64,000 nt of DNA from JAFGCL01 sp964492335. Lineage in GTDB: Bacteria; Chloroflexota; Dehalococcoidia; UBA2247; RBG-13-53-26. The position numbers and the translations under genes are program-made. Position 1 is the stretch's first letter; every line of letters starts with the position of its first letter. The stretch lies in NCBI GenBank assembly GCA_964492335.1, contig CAZBJX010000006.1, positions 28,181 through 92,180 of the forward strand, given 5' to 3'. This document shows positions 51,502 through 59,498 of the stretch, one piece after another. Under the pieces are notes generated by a model. The model saw only the letters and a list, made by a program, of their open reading frames with translations, ran no database searches and was not told the DNA's origin.

Positions 51502-52632
51502 ATGCTTTCCACCACGGAAGCCCGGGAGAGGGCCTACCTGGTGGCGGTAGAGGTATCGGGCGGGCCGCCGGGCGCCCGGTGGTCGCTGGAGGACTCGGTG
51601 GCGGAGCTGGCCAGCCTGGCCAGGACGGCCGAGGTCGAGGTGGTGGGCGTGATGACGCAGCGGCTGGAGCGCCCATCGCGGACCTACCTGGGCAGCGGCA
51701 AGCTGAAGGACCTGGTTGCCCTCAGGGACGAGACGGAGTACACCATGGTCATCCTGGACGATGAGCTCTCGCCCCGCCAGCAGAGGAACCTGGAGGATGG
51801 CCTGGGGGTCAAGGTCATCGACCGCACGGCCCTGATACTGGACATCTTCTCGAAGAGGGCCCAGACCCACGAGGGCAAGCTGCAGGTGGAGCTGGCCCAG
51901 AACCAGTACCTGCTGCCGCGGCTGGCCGGGCAGTGGAGCCACCTGGAGCGGCTGGGGGGAGGGGTCGGCACCAGGGGGCCGGGCGAGATGCAGCTGGAGA
52001 GCGACCGCCGCGTGGTGGAGCGGCGGGTGTACCGCCTGAAGAAGGAACTGGCGGAGGTGCGCAAGCACCGCACCCTGTACAGGACCAACCGCAGGAGGAG
52101 CGGGATCCCGGTGGTGGCCCTGGTGGGGTACACCAATGCCGGAAAGAGCACCCTGCTGAACACCCTGAGCGGCGCCGGGGTGCTGGTGGAGGACAAGCTG
52201 TTCGCCACGCTGGACCCGACCACCCGCCGGCTGACGCTGCCCAACCGGGAGACGGTGTTGCTGACGGACACGGTGGGCTTCATCCACAAGCTGCCCCCGA
52301 CGGTGGTGGCGGCCTTCCGGGCCACCCTGGAGGAGCTGGAGGAGGCGGACCTGCTGCTCCACGTAGTAGACATAACGCATAAGAACGCCCCGGAGCAGTG
52401 CCAGACGGTGGAGGACATCCTGGATGACCTCGGGCTGCAGGAGAAGCCCCGGCTGACGCTGCTGAACAAGGTGGACCTGCTGGGCGCGGCGGTCCCGGAT
52501 GCCGTTGAGCTCCAGAAGCGGCTCAACATCTCCCAGGAGGGCATGCTGCTGATTTCGGCCAGCAACTACACCGGGCTGGATGAGTTGCTGCAGCGGATAC
52601 CGGAGGCATTGGCGACCGGCCCCGGGGCTTGA
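51502..52632 (+). CDS. hflX: GTPase HflX
   Basis: A 376-residue ribosome-associated GTPase. The N-terminal HflX domain (ERAYLVAVEV, RPSRTYLGSGKLKDLV, ILDIFSKRAQTHEGKLQVEL) with a Gly-rich loop (RLGGGVGTRGPGE) precedes the G domain: GYTNAGKST (G1), DTVGFIHKLP (G3), NKVD (G4). HflX splits stalled ribosomes under stress. The ATG at 51502 lies 16 nt after a strong AAAGGAGG, too far; an AUA codon at 51490 (in frame, giving MPRKMLSTTEARERAYLV) is placed much better. Confidence 0.93.
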   Translation: MLSTTEARERAYLVAVEVSGGPPGARWSLEDSVAELASLARTAEVEVVGVMTQRLERPSRTYLGSGKLKDLVALRDETEYTMVILDDELSPRQQRNLEDGLGVKVIDRTALILDIFSKRAQTHEGKLQVELAQNQYLLPRLAGQWSHLERLGGGVGTRGPGEMQLESDRRVVERRVYRLKKELAEVRKHRTLYRTNRRRSGIPVVALVGYTNAGKSTLLNTLSGAGVLVEDKLFATLDPTTRRLTLPNRETVLLTDTVGFIHKLPPTVVAAFRATLEELEEADLLLHVVDITHKNAPEQCQTVEDILDDLGLQEKPRLTLLNKVDLLGAAVPDAVELQKRLNISQEGMLLISASNYTGLDELLQRIPEALATGPGA

Positions 52633-52709
52633 CAGACAGCCGGGGGTGGTGTAACGTCGCAAAAGCTACATTGTGCGACATCGACTGCAAAAGGCGGTGA
52701 AGGGGTGAC

Positions 52710-53690
52710 ATGACCATCAGCCAGGGCATCGAGCAGTTCCTCGAGTACCTGGAGATCGAGAAGGGGTACTCGCGGTTGACAGTGGACACCTACCGGCGCT
52801 ACCTGATACGGTTCGCGGATTGGGTTTCCAGTGGCTCCAGCGGGGCGTTGCTGGTGGGCGACATCAAGCCGGACCTGGTGCGGGGGTACCGGCTGCACCT
52901 GGCCAGGCACCAGGGCCCGGACGGCGAGGGGCTGAGCAGGGTGACCCAGGGGTACTACCTGATCGCCCTGAGGGCGCTCCTGCGGTACCTGGCGGTGCAG
53001 CGCAGCATGGACGTCATGGCGGCCGACAAGGTCGAGTTGCCCAAGGCCGCCTCGCGGAACGTTTCGTTTCTGAAGCTGGAGGAAGTGGACCGCCTGATGG
53101 GGGCGACGGACGTGTCCGAAGAGCCAGGCCTGCGCGACCGGGCCATCCTGGAGATGCTGTTCAGCACCGGCCTGAGGGTCTCGGAGCTGGTGAAGCTCAA
53201 CCGGGACCAGGTGGACCTGCAGCGGCGGGAGCTGGGGGTAATCGGGAAGGGGAACCGGGCGCGGGTGGTGTTCATCTCCGATGATGCCGCCCGGTGGGTG
53301 GGGAAGTACCTGGAGTCGCGCGAGGACTACTTCAAGCCCCTGTTCATCAGGTATGCCGGCCGGGCGGTCCCCGGGAAGGACGGGGAGAAGATGCGTCTGA
53401 CCACCCGGTCCGTGCAGCGGATCGTGAAGAGGTATGCCAGGGCCGCCATGCTCCAGGTGAAGACCACCCCTCACACCCTGCGACATTCGTTTGCGACTGA
53501 TCTTCTCAGCGGGGGGGCGGACATCCGGTCCGTCCAGGAGATGCTGGGCCACAAGAACATCACCACCACCCAGGTGTACACCCACGTCACCGACAAGCGG
53601 CTGAGGGACGTGCACCGCACCTTCCATGGCCGGAAGAAGAATGCGGATGGACCCGCCCCGCCGGCTGAAACGCCCCCGGCGGCGGAGTAG
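52710..53690 (+). CDS. Tyrosine recombinase (XerC/XerD-like)
   Basis: A 326-residue site-specific recombinase. N-terminal SAM-like core-binding domain (QFLEYLEIEKGYSRLTVDTY) and catalytic domain with Arg in GLRVSELVKL, the HxxR box HTLRHSFATDLL, LGHKNITTT and the nucleophile in TQVYTHV. Length and motifs fit XerD-type chromosome dimer resolution, but the Pro-rich C-terminal tail and position beside tRNA-Gly leave a phage/element integrase possible. The GTGAAGGGGTGACATG region provides the ribosome site. It is followed by tRNA-Gly 84 nt downstream. Confidence 0.88.
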   Translation: MTISQGIEQFLEYLEIEKGYSRLTVDTYRRYLIRFADWVSSGSSGALLVGDIKPDLVRGYRLHLARHQGPDGEGLSRVTQGYYLIALRALLRYLAVQRSMDVMAADKVELPKAASRNVSFLKLEEVDRLMGATDVSEEPGLRDRAILEMLFSTGLRVSELVKLNRDQVDLQRRELGVIGKGNRARVVFISDDAARWVGKYLESREDYFKPLFIRYAGRAVPGKDGEKMRLTTRSVQRIVKRYARAAMLQVKTTPHTLRHSFATDLLSGGADIRSVQEMLGHKNITTTQVYTHVTDKRLRDVHRTFHGRKKNADGPAPPAETPPAAE

Positions 53691-53774
53691 TATTTCGCAG
53701 TCATTTCCCCAAGTGTTATGTCAAGTTATGCCTTGACGGGTTTCGCAGGTCTTGGCTAGACTTAGGCCCGGAGA

Positions 53775-53849
53775 GCGGGTGTAACTCAGCGGTAGAGTAC
53801 TTGCTTCCCAAGCAAGGGGTCGCGCGTTCGAATCGCGTCACCCGCTCCA
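53775..53849 (+). tRNA. tRNA-Gly (anticodon CCC)
   Basis: A cloverleaf of 75 nt including an encoded CCA. Acceptor GCGGGTG pairs with CACCCGC, the anticodon stem-loop is CTTGC-TTCCCAA-GCAAG with CCC at 34-36, and the T arm contains CGCGC-GTTCGAA-TCGCG. The D loop (AGCGGTAGA) is normal. Confidence 0.95.
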
Positions 53850-54074
53850 CTTGCCCCTGGCCCCCCCTGTCCAGCCACTGGTCTGCATGCAGGTTTCCGC
53901 GCTGGCGTTGGCGAGTTCGGGTTCCTCGCGGTCTGCTTCGAGGAGCTCCTTCCGGAGAGCCATGCTCGTGGCGATGGTCGGGTGGGTGCGGCCCCGGCGC
54001 CCTATCCCTTCATGTTGGCCAGCATGCCCCTTGCGCTGACCCTGATAGCGGCAGGAACAGTCATGGACGCCGGC

Positions 54075-54083
54075 TGGTATAAT
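54075..54083 (+). promoter_or_regulatory. Extended -10 before the first STAS-like gene
   Basis: TGGTATAAT, 55 nt before the GTG start at 54139. No matching -35. The 289-nt stretch between the tRNA and this gene (53850-54138) otherwise shows only a possible degraded minus-strand frame. Confidence 0.5.
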
Positions 54084-54138
54084 GCCGGCGAGGACAGTCT
54101 CAGGCCGATATCGGAGCGAGACTCCAGGAGGTGCGCAC

Positions 54139-54519
54139 GTGAAACACGGGCAACTGACCACCTACAAGGGCAAGCAGATATGGATCATGGATGCAGCCAA
54201 CAAGGACGAGAAAGCGTGCCTTGAGGCCTGGGAGGAGTCGAAACAGGTGCTGGCCAAGGAACGAGACGGCTTGCTGGCCCTGATCGATTGCCGGAATGCG
54301 GCGGTGACACCGGCAACAGTGAAGAAGGCGGTGGAGGTCGCCGATCTGGTCAAGGGCGATCCTCGCTTCTGCGTCGCGTTCATGGGGTTGACCGGCGTCT
54401 CGCAGTCAACGGCACAGGTCTATGCCACCACCAGGCGCGTACACGCGAAGTTCTTTGACACTGCTGAAGATGCCAAGGAGTGGCTGGTCAAAGAGGCCGA
54501 GAAGCTTCAGAAGGGCTAG
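54139..54519 (+). CDS. STAS-like small protein, paralogue A
   Basis: A 126-residue soluble alpha/beta protein starting KHGQLTTYKGKQIWIMDAAN, with LLALIDCRNAAVTPATV and a final VHAKFFDTAEDAKEWLVKEA. Its plan (short strand with G-K-x-I, LID-type strand followed by a Thr-rich turn, a hydrophobic GxxGVSQ helix and FDTxxxAxxWL end) is shared with three other genes within 4 kb, at identities too low for recent duplication. The pattern resembles STAS/SpoIIAA-like domains. Function unknown. GTG start with AGGAGGT upstream. Confidence 0.6.
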   Translation: MKHGQLTTYKGKQIWIMDAANKDEKACLEAWEESKQVLAKERDGLLALIDCRNAAVTPATVKKAVEVADLVKGDPRFCVAFMGLTGVSQSTAQVYATTRRVHAKFFDTAEDAKEWLVKEAEKLQKG

Positions 54520-54676
54520 ACCCTTTGCGCCGGCAGCGCCCCCCACCGCGCTCTGTAGAAGTCCTGACTGCCCTCTGGCGAGGAATACCCGCATCGGCGG
54601 ATATCCGGGACGCGAGCAGGATGCCATTTCACTGGCGCTCCGTCTCCAGCCGGACTGCCGGTGGCGGTGCCCGCCG

Positions 54677-56554
54677 TCATCGTGGAGTCTGCGCATCACC
54701 CGGTGTGGGGCCGGGGCCCTTCTGCCCTTCCAGGGCCCGGCTGATGGCCAGGCCGAAACCCACCAGCGCCAGAGGCCCTCCGGTGTAGGCCACGAACCGG
54801 TCCTTCCAGACTGGCCCGAACTTCAGCTTGTAGTTGCGCAGGCCCTGGCTGGAGACGAACCAGTTGAGGCGGAAGAGCATGCCCAGGGCTTTCTCGCCCA
54901 TCGACGCATCCGGCCTGTCCCCCAGGCCGGAGAAGGGCGCCACTCCCATGTTGAAGGACAGGCAGCCCTCCTGCCTCAGGGCCAACATGGTTTGCTGAAA
55001 CAGGAAGTCCATGATGCCGTTGGGCAGGCCGGGACGCTGCCGCATCATGTCGAAAGTGGCTTCTCCGGCATGACAGGTGGGCACCTCGTTGAGGAAGGCG
55101 ATGACCTGCCCCGACCGGTCCCGGACCACATCCAGCGGCGTTGATGCCACGTAGCCCCGATCAAAACGGCCCTGGACGAACCCCAGCTCGCGGCGCTTTG
55201 GCAGGGTCAGCCACTCCCGGGAGACCTGCTCCACCTCATCCAGAAGGGAGTCCGGGTGGGGCGGCTTGTACCTCAGGAACCGGTAACCCTCCCGGTGGAA
55301 GTGGTTCTGATGGTAGCGGAAGTACCTGTTGCGGCCGGTCACCGAGGAGAAGCGTTCCAGGTCAACCACGGCCTCTTCGCCGATCTTGAGCACGCTGAGC
55401 CCGAGACGCCGGTACATCGGCAGAAGGTCCGGGAAGAGGAAGCAGACCGTCCACCCGTTGTCGGAGCAATGGCGCAGGAAGGAGCCAGTCAAACCCGGGA
55501 GCTCATCCTCCGGGCCGGAGGGGTCTCCCAGGACCAGCGCTACCCCCCGGAAGGTGGCATAGGCCATGAACGAGCGCCGGCTGTCGGAGAAGAAGTAGGC
55601 CTTGTCCGGCCACACCTTGAAGAAGTCATAGGGTGAACGACCATGCCGCGACAGAACGGCCTGGGCCAGCGCCCTCTCCCCGGGGAGAACCTGGAGCCTG
55701 AAGGCCACGGGGCGGAACAGGCTGTAGGCGGCGAAGGCCCAGGCCAGCACCCCGACGATGCTCAGCGATTCCAGGAACCACCGGGCCAGCGCGGTGTCCG
55801 GCGCCAGGTCGCTGTTGCCCACGAGGAACACCTGGCGCAATGCCCTGACCGCGGCCTCTGCGAGCCCTGAATGCGCACCAGCGTCCCTGGTGTCCATGAC
55901 CAGGAAGCCGGCGGTGCCGTATACCAGGGCTATGAGCAGGCTGATCATCACTCGCCCCAGGCCTCTCCTGATGCTGGTAGGCTCACTGCGCACCGTGAAC
56001 AGCCTGCGCGATACGACCAGCAGCCCCAGTGAGAGCGCGGGAGCGGCCGCCAGGTACCACACCGCCAGCCCGGACAGCAGGTGGGATACCACCAGGATGG
56101 CTGACACGGTGGTGGCCAGGTACCAGGCCACTCGCTTGCGCTGGAAGAGGTTGAATGAAACGTAGATGAGCACGAAGCCGATCACCAGAGTCAGCGACCT
56201 TCCCCAGTGGTGCAGGCCCAGGGGCAGCACGTAGTTGAGGAGTGACACTGATCCTTCCAGGCGGGCCACCACCATCTGGAGGAGGCTGAGCGCTCCGGTG
56301 AGGAAGGTGGTCCCGGCCACCACCCAGACAGGCCAGCCTTCCCTGATGCCGGACCACAGGCGGCTCCGGCCGGGGCTGCGGCCACGCGAAGCGACGGGGG
56401 TCTCCGGGGTTACCTGCTCTGAGGCTCCGGTGCCTTCCATACGGTCCAGTCTAGCATGTTCAGGGGACTTCTCAGGCGGGCTGGTGCCCTCCTGCCCTTC
56501 ACGCGATGATCTGTCGGCAAGAAGGCGGAGTACGGCCCGGACCCGAGCGGCCAT
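54677..56554 (-). CDS. MprF-like membrane protein with phosphatidylglycerol lysyltransferase-type (DUF2156) domain
   Basis: A protein of up to 625 residues. Several transmembrane helices lie between about residues 75 and 290 (WVVAGTTFLTGALSLLQMVV, LTLVIGFVLIYVSFNLF, AILVVSHLLSGLAVWYLAAA, LSIVGVLAWAFAAYSLFRP), and a C-terminal GNAT-like double domain typical of MprF runs to the end (AYFFSDSRRSFMAYATFRGV, VALVLGDPSGPEDELPGLTG, NRYFRYHQNHFHREGYRFLRY). Related enzymes add an amino acid to a membrane lipid from aminoacyl-tRNA. The start is uncertain: ATG 56554 gives a long charged N-terminus; ATG 56443 is an alternative. It is downstream of STAS-like gene B, 78 nt away on the same strand. Confidence 0.82.
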   Translation of the reverse strand: MAARVRAVLRLLADRSSREGQEGTSPPEKSPEHARLDRMEGTGASEQVTPETPVASRGRSPGRSRLWSGIREGWPVWVVAGTTFLTGALSLLQMVVARLEGSVSLLNYVLPLGLHHWGRSLTLVIGFVLIYVSFNLFQRKRVAWYLATTVSAILVVSHLLSGLAVWYLAAAPALSLGLLVVSRRLFTVRSEPTSIRRGLGRVMISLLIALVYGTAGFLVMDTRDAGAHSGLAEAAVRALRQVFLVGNSDLAPDTALARWFLESLSIVGVLAWAFAAYSLFRPVAFRLQVLPGERALAQAVLSRHGRSPYDFFKVWPDKAYFFSDSRRSFMAYATFRGVALVLGDPSGPEDELPGLTGSFLRHCSDNGWTVCFLFPDLLPMYRRLGLSVLKIGEEAVVDLERFSSVTGRNRYFRYHQNHFHREGYRFLRYKPPHPDSLLDEVEQVSREWLTLPKRRELGFVQGRFDRGYVASTPLDVVRDRSGQVIAFLNEVPTCHAGEATFDMMRQRPGLPNGIMDFLFQQTMLALRQEGCLSFNMGVAPFSGLGDRPDASMGEKALGMLFRLNWFVSSQGLRNYKLKFGPVWKDRFVAYTGGPLALVGFGLAISRALEGQKGPGPTPGDAQTPR

Positions 56555-56632
56555 GGCCCCGGGGGCAAGGTGCCCATGGAACCGCGGATTACGAAGGAAC
56601 GGGCGCTGTCAGTCGTGGCCCGGGACTTCTCC

Positions 56633-57001
56633 TCAGTGCTCCGGCTTGCTGAGCTCGCTGGCCAGCCAGTCGAGGGCCGGCCCCCTGGTCTCGAAGGTGG
56701 CGATCTTCATGCCAGAGAAGCGGGCCACTGCCCTGACCATGACGCCGAGCATGCTTCCGGTCCCCACTACCGCCGTGGCCTTGATGATGGGCATTATGTC
56801 CTTGGAGTGGGACTTCACCGACTGCAGGGTCGTCGGGGATACGTGGGTGTTGGTGGCGTCGATCAGAAGGCCGTGGGGCTTGGTTATCCCGCTCCTGCTC
56901 TTCAGCAGCTTCTGCATCTCCCTCTCATCGTCCATGTTCGAGGCGTCCATGATAACGATGATCGTTCCCCGATGGGATATCTGCTGGAATCTCTGCTGCA
57001 C
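56633..57001 (-). CDS. STAS-like small protein, paralogue B
   Basis: A 122-residue protein beginning QQRFQQISHRGTIIVIMDAS, with GLLIDATNTHVSPTTLQSVK, TAVVGTGSMLGVMVRAVA and a C-terminal ATFETRGPALDWLASELS. It has the same plan as paralogues A, C and D. GTG start with GGAG upstream. It lies immediately upstream of the MprF-like gene on the same strand, so it may regulate it or act beside it. Confidence 0.65.
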   Translation of the reverse strand: MQQRFQQISHRGTIIVIMDASNMDDEREMQKLLKSRSGITKPHGLLIDATNTHVSPTTLQSVKSHSKDIMPIIKATAVVGTGSMLGVMVRAVARFSGMKIATFETRGPALDWLASELSKPEH

Positions 57002-57129
57002 TTCAGCCGCTCCTTTCCTTCGTCAAACGCAGTGTAGTACCTTCCAGAGCGGGAATCAAGTGGCCCGGTTTCCATGCGCTGCCACTGCCGGTATCCATCC
57101 AGCCCGCGCGGGCTGTTGCCGGGCCGGTG

Positions 57130-57135
57130 TATAAT
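57130..57135 (+). promoter_or_regulatory. -10 of STAS-like gene C
   Basis: TATAAT 48 nt before the ATG at 57184, in the divergent region between paralogues B and C. A -35 is not clear. Confidence 0.5.
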
Positions 57136-57183
57136 TGCGCCCAGCCGCCGGACGAACGGGGCTCTGCTTGAAGGAGGCGAGGG

Positions 57184-57555
57184 ATGAGTAAGTACCTGCA
57201 GTGGATCGAGCACAAAGGGGCGAGGATCATCTTCGTCAACGTCAAAGGCCTGTCGGAAGCCGAGTATGTTGCCGCCTTCGATGAGTTGAAGCAGATGATA
57301 CTCACCGAGGGAGCCAACGCGCCCACCCTGATCGATCTGTCAGACACCACCATGACCCAGAAGACCAGGGACAAGGCCAAGGAGATCTTCAACGCGAACA
57401 AGAGCAAGGGCCTGCCGGACAAGCCCAGCGCTGTGGTGGGCCTGTCGAGGCTGGCGAAGACGGTGGCGCAGCTCCTCAATCCGGGAACACACTACTTCGA
57501 CACCCTCGATCAGGCCAAGGACTGGCTGGCCAGCGAGGACAACAAGGGCCGCTGA
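57184..57555 (+). CDS. STAS-like small protein, paralogue C
   Basis: A 123-residue protein starting SKYLQWIEHKGARIIFVNVK, with PTLIDLSDTTMTQKTRDKAK, SAVVGLSRLAKTVAQLL and HYFDTLDQAKDWLASEDNK. The W(I/M)EHKGxRI start is shared with paralogue D and the DWLASE end with paralogue B. GGAGGCGAGGG precedes the ATG. Function unknown; a STAS/SpoIIAA-like fold is suggested by the strand-helix order only. Confidence 0.65.
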   Translation: MSKYLQWIEHKGARIIFVNVKGLSEAEYVAAFDELKQMILTEGANAPTLIDLSDTTMTQKTRDKAKEIFNANKSKGLPDKPSAVVGLSRLAKTVAQLLNPGTHYFDTLDQAKDWLASEDNKGR

Positions 57556-57704
57556 GGCCGACGTCTCCTGCCTGCCCGGGCCTCTCCGACCGCTCCGAGT
57601 CCCCCGGGCCCGGGTCAGGCATTCTCCTCGAGGCGCGGGCCGGACCGGAAGGCGGCGCGCCGACAGGGGCCAGGAGGGAGCCCGCCGTGCCGGGAGGACG
57701 AGAA

Positions 57705-58067
57705 GTGGACCGTGTGAAGTGGATGGAGCACAAGGGGAAGCGCATTCTCTACGAGGACTTCTCCGGCCTGCAGGACCAGAAGGAGATCTTCCAGGTCACC
57801 GACTTCAGCACCGCCCTCATCTGCAAGCAGCCCGAGAGCTCGGTGCTGCTGCTCACCAATGTCACCGGGGCCCGCTACAACCCCTCCATCATCAGGCGGC
57901 TCAATGACAACAGCAAGCTGACCGTCCCCTACATGAAGGCCTACGTTGTTGTGGGCATCAAGGGATTGACCATGGTCATCCTGGAGAGCTTCGTGGCCTT
58001 CACCGGGCTGGACATCAAGCTGTGCAGCAGCGTCGAGGAAGGCCTGGACTGGCTGGCCGGGCAGTAG
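57705..58067 (+). CDS. STAS-like small protein, paralogue D
   Basis: A 120-residue protein starting DRVKWMEHKGKRILYEDFSG, with SSVLLLTNVTGARYNPS, AYVVVGIKGLTMVILESF and KLCSSVEEGLDWLAGQ. GTG at 57705 is used because GGGAGG lies seven bases before it. It keeps the strand-helix order of the group but has lost the LID-type Asp, having LLTN instead. It is 149 nt downstream of paralogue C on the same strand. Confidence 0.65.
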   Translation: MDRVKWMEHKGKRILYEDFSGLQDQKEIFQVTDFSTALICKQPESSVLLLTNVTGARYNPSIIRRLNDNSKLTVPYMKAYVVVGIKGLTMVILESFVAFTGLDIKLCSSVEEGLDWLAGQ

Positions 58068-58174
58068 GCCGGCCAGCGCTCATGGGGCCGCAGGGGGGTG
58101 GCCGCAGGCCAATCGCGGATTGCCCGGACCATGGTGCCCGGCGGCCAGGGATGAAAGCCCCGAAGACGCCAGAA

Positions 58175-58205
58175 CGCCCTATGTCAGTGTCACTGACATA
58201 GGGCG
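58175..58205. repeat. 31-bp perfect palindrome between convergent genes
   Basis: Two 15-nt arms, CGCCCTATGTCAGTG and its complement, separated by a single T at 58190. The arms contain the TATGTCA/TGACATA word also seen elsewhere in the window. It sits between the stop of STAS-like gene D and the stop of the small gene at 58238. As a hairpin it is very stable, and may terminate from both sides, but no U-tract follows; as duplex DNA it could be a dimer-binding site. Confidence 0.75.
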
Positions 58206-58237
58206 AATACGGCATCAGGAGATGAAGCGCTGCGGCG

Positions 58238-58438
58238 CTACTTGTACCGGGCTACGCCGCGTGACTCCAGCATGGCCACGCGCTCCGAGTTCCACCTCTC
58301 GATGCTGGAAGCTTCGATTCTGGCCCTGGTCCGCCCGGCCCAGTCCCCAACGGCATATCGGATATCCCCGAGGGCTTCCCGCAGGGCTTGCGGGCTGTAG
58401 CGGTCAGCAACTGTCCTGGTCACGCTCGCGGTTGTCAT
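58238..58438 (-). CDS. Small protein of unknown function
   Basis: A 66-residue, mostly helical, charged protein: TTASVTRTVADRYSPQALRE, then GDIRYAVGDWAGRTRARIEA and a basic end. GGAGG six bases before the ATG at 58438 supports translation. Not recognised. The 233 nt upstream (58439-58671) hold no other supported gene. Confidence 0.5.
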   Translation of the reverse strand: MTTASVTRTVADRYSPQALREALGDIRYAVGDWAGRTRARIEASSIERWNSERVAMLESRGVARYK

Positions 58439-58671
58439 CAAGGTCCTCCGTCCAGATTGTCCTGTCGTCCAATAGCTCCAATCCAATCATGGCACAGGAC
58501 CGGCGAACATGCCATCAGGCGAACTACGCATACTCACCGTCGGCGGCACGTATTTCCGGGCCCGGCGGCCCTTAGAGACGCTGCCCAGAGGCAGGGGCAG
58601 ATGTTCCCCGGCCGGCGGGCTGTCGGCACGGGAACGCAGAGAAGATGCCGTTGCGCGGGCCAGGAGACCAG

Positions 58672-58845
58672 CTATTCCTGCAGGACAGCTTGCTCTTTGG
58701 TCCAGATGTGCTCCTTGCCGCAGGCCGGGCACTTGGCCATCCTGGTCTCCTTGATGGCCGATTTATCGAACATGTTCTTGGCGCTCAAGACACCTGTGAA
58801 GACCAGCTTGCCGGTGTTGGGGCACTTGATCATGACTCTGCCCAT
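58672..58845 (-). CDS. Small zinc-ribbon-like protein
   Basis: A 57-residue protein starting MGRVMIKCPNTGKLVFTGV, ending with CPACGKEHIWTKEQA. The Cys pair CPNT and the CPAC knuckle suggest a single zinc ribbon. GGGGGG lies directly before the ATG at 58845. A TAGAAT on the minus strand around 58920 may be its -10. Similar small proteins accompany redox genes in related genomes, as far as I recall; function unknown. Confidence 0.6.
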   Translation of the reverse strand: MGRVMIKCPNTGKLVFTGVLSAKNMFDKSAIKETRMAKCPACGKEHIWTKEQAVLQE

Positions 58846-59105
58846 GGTGACCCCCCCCTGAGGCCCGGGCGGGCGACGGGTGCCGTCGGTCCCGGCCTCC
58901 TGTGTCTTTTTCATCGGATATTCTAGCACTCACCGGGACGCTCTGACCAGTCGTTTACGATTAAAATATCGCCCGCGGGGCCAGCGCCTCTGGCTTATCG
59001 CGGCCGAGCGAACGTGATAGACTGGTCCTGGCCGGCGCCCCAGGGAGCGGTTCGGGAAGGGAGCCAGCCCGCCGGCGACTCACCGGAAGAGAGGAGAGCT
59101 TCGAG

Positions 59106-59456
59106 ATGAAGATAACGAAGCTGGATGAGGCGGCGAAGCAAGCCGTGCGGATGGAGGGCGCCTCCGGCGTATCCAAGCAGGTGCCCGTGTCGAAGCAGGA
59201 CGGCTCCCCCAGGTTCAGCTTCCGCGTGTTCACCTTCGAACCCGGGGGCCACACTCCCTTCCACTCCCACCCCAACGAGCACATCAACTACGTCATCGAG
59301 GGCAGCGGGACCGTGGTCACGGCCGGCGGCGAAGAGCGCCCGATCAAGAAGGGTGACTTCGTCCTCATCCTGCCCGACGAGAAGCACCAGTACCGCAGCA
59401 GCCAGGCCGGCCAGCCCCTGGTCATGATCTGCGCCGTGCCCGTAGACTATGAGTGA
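59106..59456 (+). CDS. Cupin domain protein
   Basis: A 116-residue single-domain cupin. Motif 1 is PFHSHPNEHINYVIEGSG (metal-binding His, His, Glu-type positions) and motif 2 runs through GDFVLILPDEKHQYRSS, with the terminal His ligand. Family members bind Fe, Mn or Ni and include isomerases, dioxygenases and sensing proteins. GAGGAG is upstream of the ATG, somewhat far at nine bases. It is divergent from the small zinc-ribbon gene and convergent with the epimerase. Confidence 0.85.
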   Translation: MKITKLDEAAKQAVRMEGASGVSKQVPVSKQDGSPRFSFRVFTFEPGGHTPFHSHPNEHINYVIEGSGTVVTAGGEERPIKKGDFVLILPDEKHQYRSSQAGQPLVMICAVPVDYE

Positions 59457-59498
59457 CCGGCAGGCGGGCCGCGCAGAGGCCCATGGCCGGCTCCGGGG

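Noticed and set aside
53700..53735. TTATGTCAAG near the recombinase as a complete dif site.
   Set aside because: A dif site needs two inverted half-sites with a 6-8 bp spacer; only a half-site-like word and a direct repeat of TTATG are present.
53838..54161. Minus-strand frame between tRNA-Gly and STAS-like gene A.
   Set aside because: It runs through the tRNA end and the promoter of the opposite gene and has no family signal; at most a degraded remnant.
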